From the NCBI GenBank assembly GCA_031556525.1, contig JAVBSS010000034.1:1-13668 (forward strand): 13,668 bases of DNA. The letters are read 5' to 3'. The position numbers and the translations under genes were made by a program. Position 1 is the stretch's first letter; each line of letters begins with the position of its first letter. Of this stretch, positions 1 through 7,128 are shown piece after piece. Origin of the DNA: JAVBSN01 sp031556525. Its GTDB lineage: Bacteria > Bacillota > Clostridia > Lachnospirales > Lachnospiraceae. Below the pieces are notes generated by a model. That model saw only the letters and a program-made list of their open reading frames with translations, searched no databases and was not told the DNA's origin.

Positions 1-61
1 TCAATGGTAGAGCACACGGCTGTTAACCGTGGGGTTGTTGGTTCGAGCCCAACTCGGGGAG
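1..61 (+). tRNA. tRNA-Asn(GTT), 5' end cut by window edge
   Basis: The 3' part of an asparagine tRNA. The D-arm remnant is followed by an anticodon stem-loop with anticodon GTT at 22-24, a T-arm with loop TTCGAGC between GTTGG and CCAAC, and the acceptor strand TCGGGGA with discriminator G at 61. CCA is not encoded. The first roughly 14 bases (acceptor 5' strand and start of the D-stem) lie outside the window. It is followed four bases later by tRNA-Cys, so the two are probably one transcript. Confidence 0.96.
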
Positions 62-65
62 TTAT

Positions 66-136
66 GGCGCCATAGCCAAGTGGTAAGGCATAGGTCTGCA
101 ACACCTCTATCACCAGTTCAAATCTGGTTGGCGCCT
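66..136 (+). tRNA. tRNA-Cys(GCA)
   Basis: A complete 71-base tRNA. The acceptor strands GGCGCCA (66-72) and TGGCGCC (129-135) pair perfectly; the discriminator is T136. The D-stem is GCC/GGC, the anticodon loop CTGCAAC carries GCA at 98-100, and the T-arm is ACCAG-TTCAAAT-CTGGT. The outermost anticodon-stem pair (91 with 107) is a T/C mismatch. CCA is not encoded. It reads UGC/UGU cysteine codons. Confidence 0.97.
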
Positions 137-142
137 CTCAAA

Positions 143-174
143 AGGAATCTAAAATATTTTAGGTTCTTTTTTTT
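143..174 (+). terminator. Rho-independent terminator of the tRNA unit
   Basis: A nine-pair stem, GAATCTAAA (145-153) with TTTAGGTTC (158-166) and one T-G wobble, has an ATAT loop and is followed by a run of eight T (167-174). It starts seven bases after tRNA-Cys and should end the tRNA transcript. Confidence 0.9.
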
Positions 175-211
175 ATGAGCAAAATAGACAATATGATTTA
201 ATATAGAAAAG

Positions 212-220
212 TGTTATAAT
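212..220 (+). promoter_or_regulatory. Likely extended -10 promoter for the 289 gene
   Basis: A perfect TATAAT at 215-220 is preceded by TG one base upstream (212-213), the extended -10 form. No good -35 hexamer is seen at 16-18 bp spacing. It lies between the tRNA terminator and the first coding gene, 69 bp before that start codon, so it is the best candidate promoter for the 289-3063 genes. Confidence 0.55.
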
Positions 221-288
221 TATACTATCAAAAATAAGAGTCAGTAAACGGTGGTTGTAACTATAATTTATTTAGAAGGAGATTAATT

Positions 289-1095
289 GTGAAGAGTAAG
301 ATAAAGATTATACTAATGATGTTAGGCGTAATGTTTTTTACATATGGTTGTTCACTAACAACTAGTAGCGATAATAAGGCAGAAGATACGGAAATGGATA
401 TTAGTGATACTCAAGAGGAGGAATCTCGAGAAGTTACTAGTGAGCTTGAAGATAAAGAAACTAGGGAAGAAATAGGTAAGATTGATGATACAAAAGAGTT
501 AGTATATGATGTATTTAATGCTGAAGGAAGCGATTATATATATGCTATACCAGCTATCAATATTGATGCAGAAGAGGTTATGGGGATTAATTCTCAAATA
601 GAGAAGGAATGTAGAGAAAATGTAGATCCAGAAATAGCAAATAGTAATCAAGGAATAAGTGTATTTTTACATTGTGTTGAATATGAATCATATGTAAATG
701 ATAATATTCTATCACTTGTTATAAGCCAAAAGTATGAGAATGATTTTGTAGAATATGTAGTATATAATGTGGACATTAGTACTGGAAAAGCTATAGATAA
801 TACAGAATTATTAGAGCGTAAGGATATACCTGAGAGTGAATTAGCTACAATTTTAGGGGATAAATATATTGAATTGTATGGTACTGAAGAAGAATATATA
901 AATAGATTTAGTGATCTTACCCTTATTGAAGATCATAAACAATGGTATAGAGACCAGTATAATAGAACAATAAGTGGAGAGAATTGCAATGATACACTTA
1001 TATTTTTAAATGAAAATAACAAAATAAATATAATAGCAAATATATATTCAATGGCAGGAGCAGATTTTTACGCATATATTCTTGAAATTGAATAA
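289..1095 (+). CDS. Putative lipoprotein, possibly DUF3298/DUF4163-like
   Basis: Start GTG at 289, seven bases after a clear AAGGAG (276-281). The 268-residue product has a short basic N-terminus, a hydrophobic segment and Cys21 in the context FFTYGC. This resembles a lipobox, although Thr at -3 is unusual, so it is probably a membrane-anchored lipoprotein exposed outside the cell. An acidic, Ser/Thr-rich linker (about residues 24-68) follows. The rest (about 75-268) has the pattern of clostridial DUF4163/DUF3298 proteins (RsiV and PdaC types): an IPAINID stretch, SYVNDNILSLVISQKY and a YNVDISTGK strand. I infer that assignment from pattern memory. The C-terminal half clearly matches the next gene (YRDQYNRTISGEN, IYSMAGADFYAYILEIE), so the two are tandem paralogues. 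Function unknown; possible roles are envelope sensing or anti-sigma-like binding. Confidence 0.85.
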   Translation: MKSKIKIILMMLGVMFFTYGCSLTTSSDNKAEDTEMDISDTQEEESREVTSELEDKETREEIGKIDDTKELVYDVFNAEGSDYIYAIPAINIDAEEVMGINSQIEKECRENVDPEIANSNQGISVFLHCVEYESYVNDNILSLVISQKYENDFVEYVVYNVDISTGKAIDNTELLERKDIPESELATILGDKYIELYGTEEEYINRFSDLTLIEDHKQWYRDQYNRTISGENCNDTLIFLNENNKINIIANIYSMAGADFYAYILEIE

Positions 1096-1124
1096 TATAG
1101 GTAACATATATATGGGGGATCGAT

Positions 1125-1946
1125 ATGAATAGTGATTTTATGAAGAAAAAAGGGATGTTTAAACTGATATCTGTAATTCTAGTGGGGTTGTTGACTTATG
1201 GTGTAAATAAAAACGAAGAGGCTGAGAGAGCAAAACAAGAAGAAATTAATCGTTCGTTTCAAGATACAATGGAAGTAAGGCAAGAGCAACAAGAAAAAAT
1301 TACGGCTGATATAATGGTGAATGATGTAATAGACAAGACAGTAGGGGATAGTACATATCATTTACCAACTTTATTATCAAAATCAAGTGATGCAATGGCT
1401 ATGAATTTAGAGATATTAGAGACATATAAGAAAAAGATAGAGGCAGAAGAATTTAGATTAAACGGTGGCGAAGAGTTGACCATAAAGGATGTATTCTATG
1501 AATCATATTATGGTACAAAAGTATATTCTATATTAATAATAGAAGAACACTATGATGGAAGCATAATATATAAAGCATATAATATAGCTAGTGTAAGTGG
1601 CAAGAAACTTAGCAATGGTGAATTAATAACGACAGCTGGGTTGACAAACCAAGAGGCTGCTGAGCAATTACTTATTCTTTGTGGGGAAGAATTTGTTGAT
1701 AAATATGGAGAAAAAGAAGTATATGAAGCTAATTTGAGAGATCAAGAGGAGTCATTATCTGAAAGTGAAATACAGGCACGATTAGAATTATATGATGAAC
1801 AATATAGTAAGACTATTGCATATGAGAATTATGACATAGGTGCAGAGATGTGTTTAAATCAAGAGGGAAATCTTTGCATAGCAGGAAAGATATATTCAAT
1901 GGAAGATAATGAGTATTATATGAAAATACTTGAGATTAAAAAGTAG
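1125..1946 (+). CDS. Membrane-anchored paralogue of the 289 protein, no lipobox Cys
   Basis: ATG at 1125 follows GGGGG (1114-1118) at normal spacing; a second in-frame ATG at 1140 has no ribosome binding site. The 273-residue product has one N-terminal hydrophobic segment (about residues 11-26), then a highly charged, Gln/Glu-rich stretch (29-60, probably helical) and a C-terminal domain related to the upstream protein. Matching blocks include YDEQYSKTIAYEN, IYSMEDNEYYMKILEIK and the strand YNIASVSGK (YNVDISTGK in the partner). Where the partner has FFTYGC this one has LLTYGV (Val27), so it cannot be lipidated there and is probably held by an uncleaved signal anchor. It starts 29 bp after the partner's stop with no terminator between, so they are probably cotranscribed. 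Function unknown. Confidence 0.82.
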   Translation: MNSDFMKKKGMFKLISVILVGLLTYGVNKNEEAERAKQEEINRSFQDTMEVRQEQQEKITADIMVNDVIDKTVGDSTYHLPTLLSKSSDAMAMNLEILETYKKKIEAEEFRLNGGEELTIKDVFYESYYGTKVYSILIIEEHYDGSIIYKAYNIASVSGKKLSNGELITTAGLTNQEAAEQLLILCGEEFVDKYGEKEVYEANLRDQEESLSESEIQARLELYDEQYSKTIAYENYDIGAEMCLNQEGNLCIAGKIYSMEDNEYYMKILEIKK

Positions 1947-2004
1947 TGAAATAATAGGTACTATAGATTGTAAATAGTTATGGGCATTATAAAAGGGGTA
2001 ATAC

Positions 2005-3063
2005 ATGAGAGAAATTAGAACATCAGATTTAAAATTAAATATGGTAATAGGACAAGATGTGTATAATAGTGCTAGTCAACTTATAATCCCAATGGGAACT
2101 ATTTTAACGAAGTATGCCATAGATAGACTGGAGCAATATTCTATTCGTAGGGTGTATATTATAGAAGAAACGCCTAAGAAAGAATCCTTTATTGAGGAGA
2201 CACCTAAATTTACGGAGACTAAGAAATTCAAAGAATTCAAAAAAGAATATGACGAAGGAATACATTCAATACAGGACTCGTTAAATGACATTGTGGAAAA
2301 AAATGCGCCAGTTGATATTGATAATATGTATAATAACATGGAGTCATTAATTAATGAAAGTGATAGCATTAATGTTATGGATATGATTGCTAATCTAAGG
2401 CATTATGATGATAGTACATATGCACATGCAGTAAATGTATCACTTATATGTAATATGTTAGCTAGATGGTTGAATTTTTCAGAAGAAGATATTAAAATGG
2501 TTACAATGTGTGGACTTCTTCATGACGTGGGGAAAATTAAAATACCTAGTGAAATAATTAAAAAACCAGGGAAATTAACAGAAGAAGAATATACTATAGT
2601 TAAACGACATTCTCTTGAAGGATATAAGATATTAAATGGACAAAAAGTAGATATCCAGATACAATATGCAGCATTAATGCATCATGAAAGATGTGATGGA
2701 AGTGGTTATCCTAGGGGATTACATAGGGAACAGATAAGTCCTTTTGCTAAGATAGTAGCAATAGCAGATGTATATGATGCAATGACCGCAAATAGAGTGT
2801 ATAGAGGTCCAATATGCCCATTTGAAGTAATTCGAATATTTGAAAATGAAGGGTTAAGAAAATATGAAACCGAATATATAATGACATTTTTACAGCGAGT
2901 AGCAGATACTTATATGAATGCAGAAGTAAAACTTACTGACGGAAGAGAAGGTAAGGTAGTATTTATTAATAAAATGCAAATACATGCGCCTACTATACAA
3001 TGTGGAGGCGATATTGTAGATTTATCTAGGCAAAGAGAATTAAAAGTAGTACAGATATTGTAA
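2005..3063 (+). CDS. HD-GYP domain protein, probable c-di-GMP phosphodiesterase
   Basis: A 352-residue protein starting at ATG 2005 after AAGGGG (1993-1998). Residues about 4-52 form a small N-terminal domain like those preceding HD-GYP in many clostridial proteins (DUF3391-like). Residues about 130-300 are the HD-GYP domain. Visible metal and active-site residues are His141 (AHAVN), His173-Asp174 (LLHDVGK), His202 (KRHSLEGY), His226-His227 (HHERCDGSGYP) and the GYP signature at 234-236. The DxxDAMTANRVY segment is also present. The C-terminal 45 or so residues look like a small beta domain found in clostridial members (DGREGKVVFINK). The family hydrolyses the bacterial second messenger cyclic di-GMP in the cytoplasm. 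No receiver domain or membrane segment is present. It starts 58 bp after the previous gene without a terminator, so it may be cotranscribed with the two envelope proteins. Confidence 0.92.
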   Translation: MREIRTSDLKLNMVIGQDVYNSASQLIIPMGTILTKYAIDRLEQYSIRRVYIIEETPKKESFIEETPKFTETKKFKEFKKEYDEGIHSIQDSLNDIVEKNAPVDIDNMYNNMESLINESDSINVMDMIANLRHYDDSTYAHAVNVSLICNMLARWLNFSEEDIKMVTMCGLLHDVGKIKIPSEIIKKPGKLTEEEYTIVKRHSLEGYKILNGQKVDIQIQYAALMHHERCDGSGYPRGLHREQISPFAKIVAIADVYDAMTANRVYRGPICPFEVIRIFENEGLRKYETEYIMTFLQRVADTYMNAEVKLTDGREGKVVFINKMQIHAPTIQCGGDIVDLSRQRELKVVQIL

Positions 3064-3080
3064 TAGATTGAACATAGATT

Positions 3081-3116
3081 TCCGCAATTTTTAATAATAA
3101 GAATTGCGGATTTTTT
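3081..3116 (+). terminator. Rho-independent terminator after the HD-GYP gene
   Basis: TCCGCAATT (3081-3089) pairs perfectly with AATTGCGGA (3102-3110), followed by six T (3111-3116). It lies 18 bp after the HD-GYP stop codon and closes that transcription unit. Confidence 0.93.
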
Positions 3117-3169
3117 ATGTGAAGGGGTGATTATTCTGATGTAGATGAAATAAATAAAATTCATTTGCC

Positions 3170-3198
3170 TTGACTTTGAGGAAAAACATCTATAAAAT
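3170..3198 (+). promoter_or_regulatory. Sigma-A-type promoter for the XRE-prfC unit
   Basis: -35 TTGACT (3170-3175) and -10 TAAAAT (3193-3198) are separated by exactly 17 bp, each one mismatch from consensus. An overlapping TATAAA at 3191 is a weaker alternative with a 15-bp spacer. It lies downstream of the preceding terminator and about 40 bp before the XRE start. Confidence 0.75.
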
Positions 3199-3238
3199 GT
3201 AAAGGGCACTAAACCTAGAAAATATAAGGAGGAGACGT

Positions 3239-3448
3239 ATGCGTACAAGGATACAAGAATTACGAAAAGAAAACAATGTTACACAAAAGCAATTAGCAGA
3301 AGCTGTTGAAGTAACAAGGCAGACTATTATATCGCTTGAAAATGGTAAATATAATGCGTCCCTATCTTTAGCGCACAAGATATCAAAATTTTTTAATATG
3401 TCTATAGAAGATGTATTTATAATAGAAGATGAAGAAGAGAATATGTAA
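3239..3448 (+). CDS. Small XRE-family (Cro/C1-type) DNA-binding regulator
   Basis: A 69-residue protein that is essentially one helix-turn-helix domain. ATG 3239 follows a near-perfect AAGGAGGAG. Residues 1-62 match the short YozG-like regulators: RIQELRKENNVTQKQLAEAVEVTRQTI is helices 1-3, with the recognition helix around VTRQTIISLENGK (residues 29-41), followed by the LSLAHKISKFFNMSIEDVF segment. The tail is acidic (EDEEEN) with no effector domain. It lies downstream of its own promoter and 11 bp upstream of prfC; its stop overlaps the prfC ribosome binding site, so the two are almost certainly cotranscribed and may be translationally coupled. Its target is unknown; autoregulation of this promoter would be the simplest guess. 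Confidence 0.93.
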   Translation: MRTRIQELRKENNVTQKQLAEAVEVTRQTIISLENGKYNASLSLAHKISKFFNMSIEDVFIIEDEEENM

Positions 3449-3459
3449 GGAGATATAAC

Positions 3460-5055
3460 ATGGGTCAAGGCTATAGAAACGAAATAGAAAAGAGAAGAAC
3501 ATTTGCAATTATTTCACATCCCGATGCAGGTAAGACTACATTGACAGAGAAGTTCCTATTATACGGAGGAGCAATTAATACAGCAGGTTCTGTTAAAGGA
3601 AAAGCAACAGCAAAGCATGCTGTTTCAGATTGGATGGAGATAGAAAAAGAAAGAGGTATATCTGTAACTTCTTCTGTACTTCAATTTAACTATAATGATT
3701 ATTGCATTAATATTCTGGACACACCAGGTCATCAGGATTTCTCAGAGGATACTTACCGTACCCTTATGGCAGCGGATTCAGCGGTAATGGTTATTGATGC
3801 ATCAAAGGGTGTTGAGGCACAGACAATAAAATTGTTTAAGGTATGTGTAATGAGAAACATACCTATATTTACATTTATAAATAAAATGGATAGAGAAGCT
3901 CAGGATTCTTTCGAATTATTAGATGATATCGAAACAGTTCTTGGCATTAAAACATGCCCAATTAACTGGCCAATAGGTTCAGGAAAGAGATTTAAGGGTG
4001 TATATGACAGAGAAACAAGGGAAGTATCTATGTTTCAAGCAGTTTCTACAGGTGGTGCGAAGAAAGCTGCGGAAACTGACGTATCAATTGATAATCCAGA
4101 ACTTCAAAAAGAAATTGGAGATGAGTTATATAATCAATTAATGGAAGAAGTTGAGTTGTTAGATGGCGCATCAGAAGAATTAGATATTGAAGCAGTAAGC
4201 CAAGGAAAACTATCACCAGTATTCTTTGGTTCGGCACTTACTACTTTTGGTATTGAGACATTTTTAGAGCATTTCCTTAAGATGACTAGTTCTCCACTTG
4301 CTAGAACATCAGATGAGGGACTAATTGATCCGATTGAAGAGCCTTTTTCAGCATTTGTATTTAAAATACAAGCAAATATGAACAAGGCACATAGAGATAG
4401 AATAGCATTTATGAGAATATGTTCAGGTAAGTTTGAAGCTAACAAAGATGTATATCATGTACAAAGTAAGAGAAAACTAAAATTATCTCAACCACAACAA
4501 ATTATGGCACAAGATAGAAAAATAGTAGAAGAAGCCTATGCAGGAGATGTAATAGGTATATTTGATCCAGGACTATTTTCAATAGGCGATACAATATGTA
4601 CAACAGGAAAGAAGTTTGAATATGAAGGAATACCTACATTTGCACCAGAGCATTTTTGTAGAGTAGTTCAATTAAATACAATGAAGCGTAAACAATTTGT
4701 ACAGGGTGTTACTCAAATTGCACAAGAAGGTGCCATTCAAATATTCCAAGAGTATACAGCAGGAATGTCAGAGATTATTGTAGGTGTTGTAGGTGTGCTT
4801 CAATTTGATGTATTAAAATATAGACTTGAGAATGAGTATGGATGTGAGATTAGATTAGAGACATTGCCATATAACTATATTCGTTGGATAAAAGATCCTT
4901 CAACAGATGTTACAAAGCTTAAGAGAGTAAATGATGTTAAGAAGGTTAAAGATATGAAAGAGAATCCTCTATTATTATTTACTAATGAGTGGACTATTAG
5001 AACTGTATTAGAAAATAATGAAGGACTAGAATTGATGGAATTCAAGAAAAACTAG
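3460..5055 (+). CDS. prfC: Peptide chain release factor 3 (RF3)
   Basis: A translational GTPase that removes RF1/RF2 from the ribosome after peptide release. Its 531 residues match the family length (about 525-530). G-domain motifs are visible: P-loop SHPDAGKTT (19-27), switch I region EKERGISVTSSV (62-73), DTPGHQDFSEDTYRTL (87-102) and NKMD (141-144). The SDWMEIEKERGISVTSS signature separates RF3 from EF-G. Domains II and III follow to the C-terminus. The start at 3460 is set by AAGGAG (3447-3452), which overlaps the XRE stop codon. The last three residues (KKN) and the TAG stop lie inside the first copy of a tandem repeat. Many RF3 proteins end near the LELxEF motif, so the tail may be a repeat-derived extension. 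Confidence 0.97.
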   Translation: MGQGYRNEIEKRRTFAIISHPDAGKTTLTEKFLLYGGAINTAGSVKGKATAKHAVSDWMEIEKERGISVTSSVLQFNYNDYCINILDTPGHQDFSEDTYRTLMAADSAVMVIDASKGVEAQTIKLFKVCVMRNIPIFTFINKMDREAQDSFELLDDIETVLGIKTCPINWPIGSGKRFKGVYDRETREVSMFQAVSTGGAKKAAETDVSIDNPELQKEIGDELYNQLMEEVELLDGASEELDIEAVSQGKLSPVFFGSALTTFGIETFLEHFLKMTSSPLARTSDEGLIDPIEEPFSAFVFKIQANMNKAHRDRIAFMRICSGKFEANKDVYHVQSKRKLKLSQPQQIMAQDRKIVEEAYAGDVIGIFDPGLFSIGDTICTTGKKFEYEGIPTFAPEHFCRVVQLNTMKRKQFVQGVTQIAQEGAIQIFQEYTAGMSEIIVGVVGVLQFDVLKYRLENEYGCEIRLETLPYNYIRWIKDPSTDVTKLKRVNDVKKVKDMKENPLLLFTNEWTIRTVLENNEGLELMEFKKN

Positions 5056-5155
5056 GATTACGTTGAATATATAGAATCTTAGGAAAACTAGGATTATATT
5101 GAATATATAGAATCTTAGGGAAACTAGAGTTATATTACGTAAATGAAACTAGAAG
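5048..5155 (+). repeat. Tandem 36-bp repeats, each a potential hairpin
   Basis: Two nearly identical 36-bp units (5048-5083, 5084-5119) and a third that matches for only about 17 bases before diverging. Each unit starts AAAACTAGGATTA and ends AGAATCTTAGG. Within a unit CTAGGATT pairs with AATCTTAG (8 bp, one G-T). The second unit can add three more pairs beyond a mismatch, with a loop around TGAATAT. No T-run follows, so it does not look like a normal terminator. The prfC stop codon (5053-5055) is inside the first unit. The array fills most of the prfC to topoisomerase gap. Possible roles are mRNA 3'-end stabilisation or a protein-binding array. Confidence 0.85.
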
Positions 5156-5194
5156 TATTGGAATAGTTGTAGGCAAGACAAAGGAGATAATTAG

Positions 5195-7108
5195 ATGAGT
5201 TATAGTGCTAAGAATATTACCGTTTTAGAAGGTTTAGATCCTGTTAGAAAAAGGCCAGGAATGTATATTGGTTCTACTTCTGTAAAAGGTCTTAATCATT
5301 TAATATATGAAATAGTTGATAACAGTGTTGATGAACATTTAGCAGGACATTGTAATGAAATATATGTTGCAATTAAGAAAGATGGATCAGCTGTTATTAG
5401 AGATAACGGAAGAGGTATACCAGTTGACCTTCATAAGAAGGGAATACCTGCAGAGCGAGTTATATTTACTACTCTTCATGCTGGTGGTAAGTTTGATGAT
5501 AGTGCATATAAGACATCAGGAGGTCTTCATGGAGTTGGTTCTTCAGTTGTAAATGCTTTATCTGCTCATATGGATGTCAAGGTAATGAAAGATGGAGTAA
5601 TTAGCATTGACAGTTATGAGAAGGGCAAGCCTGTAATGAAGCTAGAAGACGGCAAGCTTCCTATAATCGGCAAAACTAGAAAAACGGGAACAGAGATTAG
5701 CTTTGTTCCGGATAAGACTATATTTGATACAGTAAAATTCAAAGCCTCATCTATTAAGCAAAGACTTCATGAAACAGCTTATCTTAATCCAGAATTAACA
5801 ATTATATTTGAAAATGAAAGAGATGATAAAGATCCAGTTACTTTTAATGAACCAGAAGGTATTAAAGGTTTTATAGCTGAACTTAATAAAGACAAAGAGC
5901 CAGTTCATGACACAATATATTTTAATGCTGAAAAAGACGGAATTATGATGGAAGTTGCATTTCAGTTTACAACAGAATTTGGTGAGAATATATTAGGATT
6001 TTGTAATAACATTAATACTATTGAGGGTGGAACTCATATTTCAGGTTTTAAAAATGGTTTCACAAAGATTATTAATCAATATGCTAGAGAGCTTGGAATT
6101 CTTAAAGAAAAGGATACTAACTTTACAGGAAATGATACTAGGAATGGTATGACAGCAGTAATATCTGTTAAGCACCCAGACCCTAGATTTGAAGGACAGA
6201 CAAAGACTAAACTTGATAACGTAGATGTAGCGACAGCTATGACGGCAGCAGTAAGTAGTGAGTGTCAGCTATATTTTGATAGAAATCTAGAGACTCTTAA
6301 GACTGTTATTAGTTGTGCAGAAAAAGCAGCTAAGATTAGAAGAGCAGAGGAAAAGGTTAGAACTAATTTAGGTGATAAAAAGTTTGCATTTGAAGGTAAT
6401 GGAAAACTTGCAAAGCAAGAATCTAGTAAGTCAGAAGAATGTGAAATATTTATTGTAGAGGGAGATTCTGCGGGTGGTTCAGCAAAGACTGCAAGAGATA
6501 GAAGAACCCAAGCAATCCTTCCTATTCGTGGTAAGATTCTTAATGTAGAAAAGCAATCTATTGAAAAAGTTCTCGCTAATGCAGAAATCAAATCAATGAT
6601 TAATGCTTTTGGATGTGGATTCCTACAAGGTTATGGAAATGATTTTGATATAAGTAAACTTAATTATGACAAGATAGTTATTATGACAGATGCGGATGTA
6701 GATGGAGCTCATATATCTACATTACTATTAACGTTCTTCTATAGATTTATGCCAGAGCTTATATATGAGGGAAAAGTATATAGAGCTATGCCACCACTAT
6801 ACAAGGTTGAAGAAGGCGTAGGAAAGAAGAAAAAAGATGTATACTTATATGATGATAGAGCCTTAGAAGAATATAAAGAGACACATTCAGGCAACCTAAG
6901 TGTTCAACGATACAAAGGTCTTGGAGAAATGGATGCTGGTCAGTTATGGGATACAACCCTTAATCCAAGGACAAGAACTCTAAAGCGTATAGAGATTGAA
7001 GACGGAGTAAGTGCAAATAAAATGACAGAAGTTCTTATGGGAAGTGATGTACCACCGAGAAAAGCATTTATTAATGAAAATGCTATGTATGCAAATCTAG
7101 ATCTGTAA
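5195..7108 (+). CDS. gyrB: Type IIA topoisomerase B subunit (GyrB-like; possibly functional ParE)
   Basis: The ATPase and TOPRIM subunit of a DNA gyrase or topoisomerase IV, 637 residues, a normal length for Firmicutes GyrB/ParE. It starts at ATG 5195 after AAGGAG (5181-5186). The GHKL ATPase shows EIVDNSVDE with catalytic Glu39 and Asn43, Asp70 with GRGIP (72-76), and the lid loop KTSGGLHGVGSSVVNALS. The transducer has QTKTKL. TOPRIM has EGDSAGGS from Glu422 and DADVDGAH with Asp499, 501 and 503. QRYKGLGEMD (571-580) follows. HPDPRFEGQTKTKL, ILPIRGKILNVEK and the NLDL end favour GyrB over ParE; the canonical LGNSE is changed to LDNVD. Its A-subunit partner, 20 bp downstream, looks more ParC-like. 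Lachnospiraceae often carry a second pair, so this could be the decatenating enzyme while another gyrase sits near dnaA. I use gyrB provisionally. Confidence 0.95.
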   Translation: MSYSAKNITVLEGLDPVRKRPGMYIGSTSVKGLNHLIYEIVDNSVDEHLAGHCNEIYVAIKKDGSAVIRDNGRGIPVDLHKKGIPAERVIFTTLHAGGKFDDSAYKTSGGLHGVGSSVVNALSAHMDVKVMKDGVISIDSYEKGKPVMKLEDGKLPIIGKTRKTGTEISFVPDKTIFDTVKFKASSIKQRLHETAYLNPELTIIFENERDDKDPVTFNEPEGIKGFIAELNKDKEPVHDTIYFNAEKDGIMMEVAFQFTTEFGENILGFCNNINTIEGGTHISGFKNGFTKIINQYARELGILKEKDTNFTGNDTRNGMTAVISVKHPDPRFEGQTKTKLDNVDVATAMTAAVSSECQLYFDRNLETLKTVISCAEKAAKIRRAEEKVRTNLGDKKFAFEGNGKLAKQESSKSEECEIFIVEGDSAGGSAKTARDRRTQAILPIRGKILNVEKQSIEKVLANAEIKSMINAFGCGFLQGYGNDFDISKLNYDKIVIMTDADVDGAHISTLLLTFFYRFMPELIYEGKVYRAMPPLYKVEEGVGKKKKDVYLYDDRALEEYKETHSGNLSVQRYKGLGEMDAGQLWDTTLNPRTRTLKRIEIEDGVSANKMTEVLMGSDVPPRKAFINENAMYANLDL

Positions 7109-7128
7109 TTAGTTAAGGAGTGTAAGAG

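Noticed and set aside
1179..1361. Leftward reading frame of 60 residues with hydrophobic stretches
   Set aside because: It lies wholly inside the rightward 1125 gene, has no convincing ribosome binding site, and its sequence is what an AT-rich gene gives on the opposite strand.
1988..1993. TATAAA as a promoter for the HD-GYP gene
   Set aside because: It overlaps the ribosome binding site and the nearest -35-like TTGTAA is only 14 bp away.
2910..3468. Two leftward reading frames over the HD-GYP end, terminator and XRE gene
   Set aside because: They run antisense across a clear terminator, promoter and a well-recognised XRE gene, and match no protein pattern I know.
5048..5155. CRISPR array
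   Set aside because: The units are directly adjacent with no unique spacers, and there are no cas genes nearby.
5048..5155. Rho-independent terminator of prfC
   Set aside because: The hairpins are AT-rich and not followed by a T-run.
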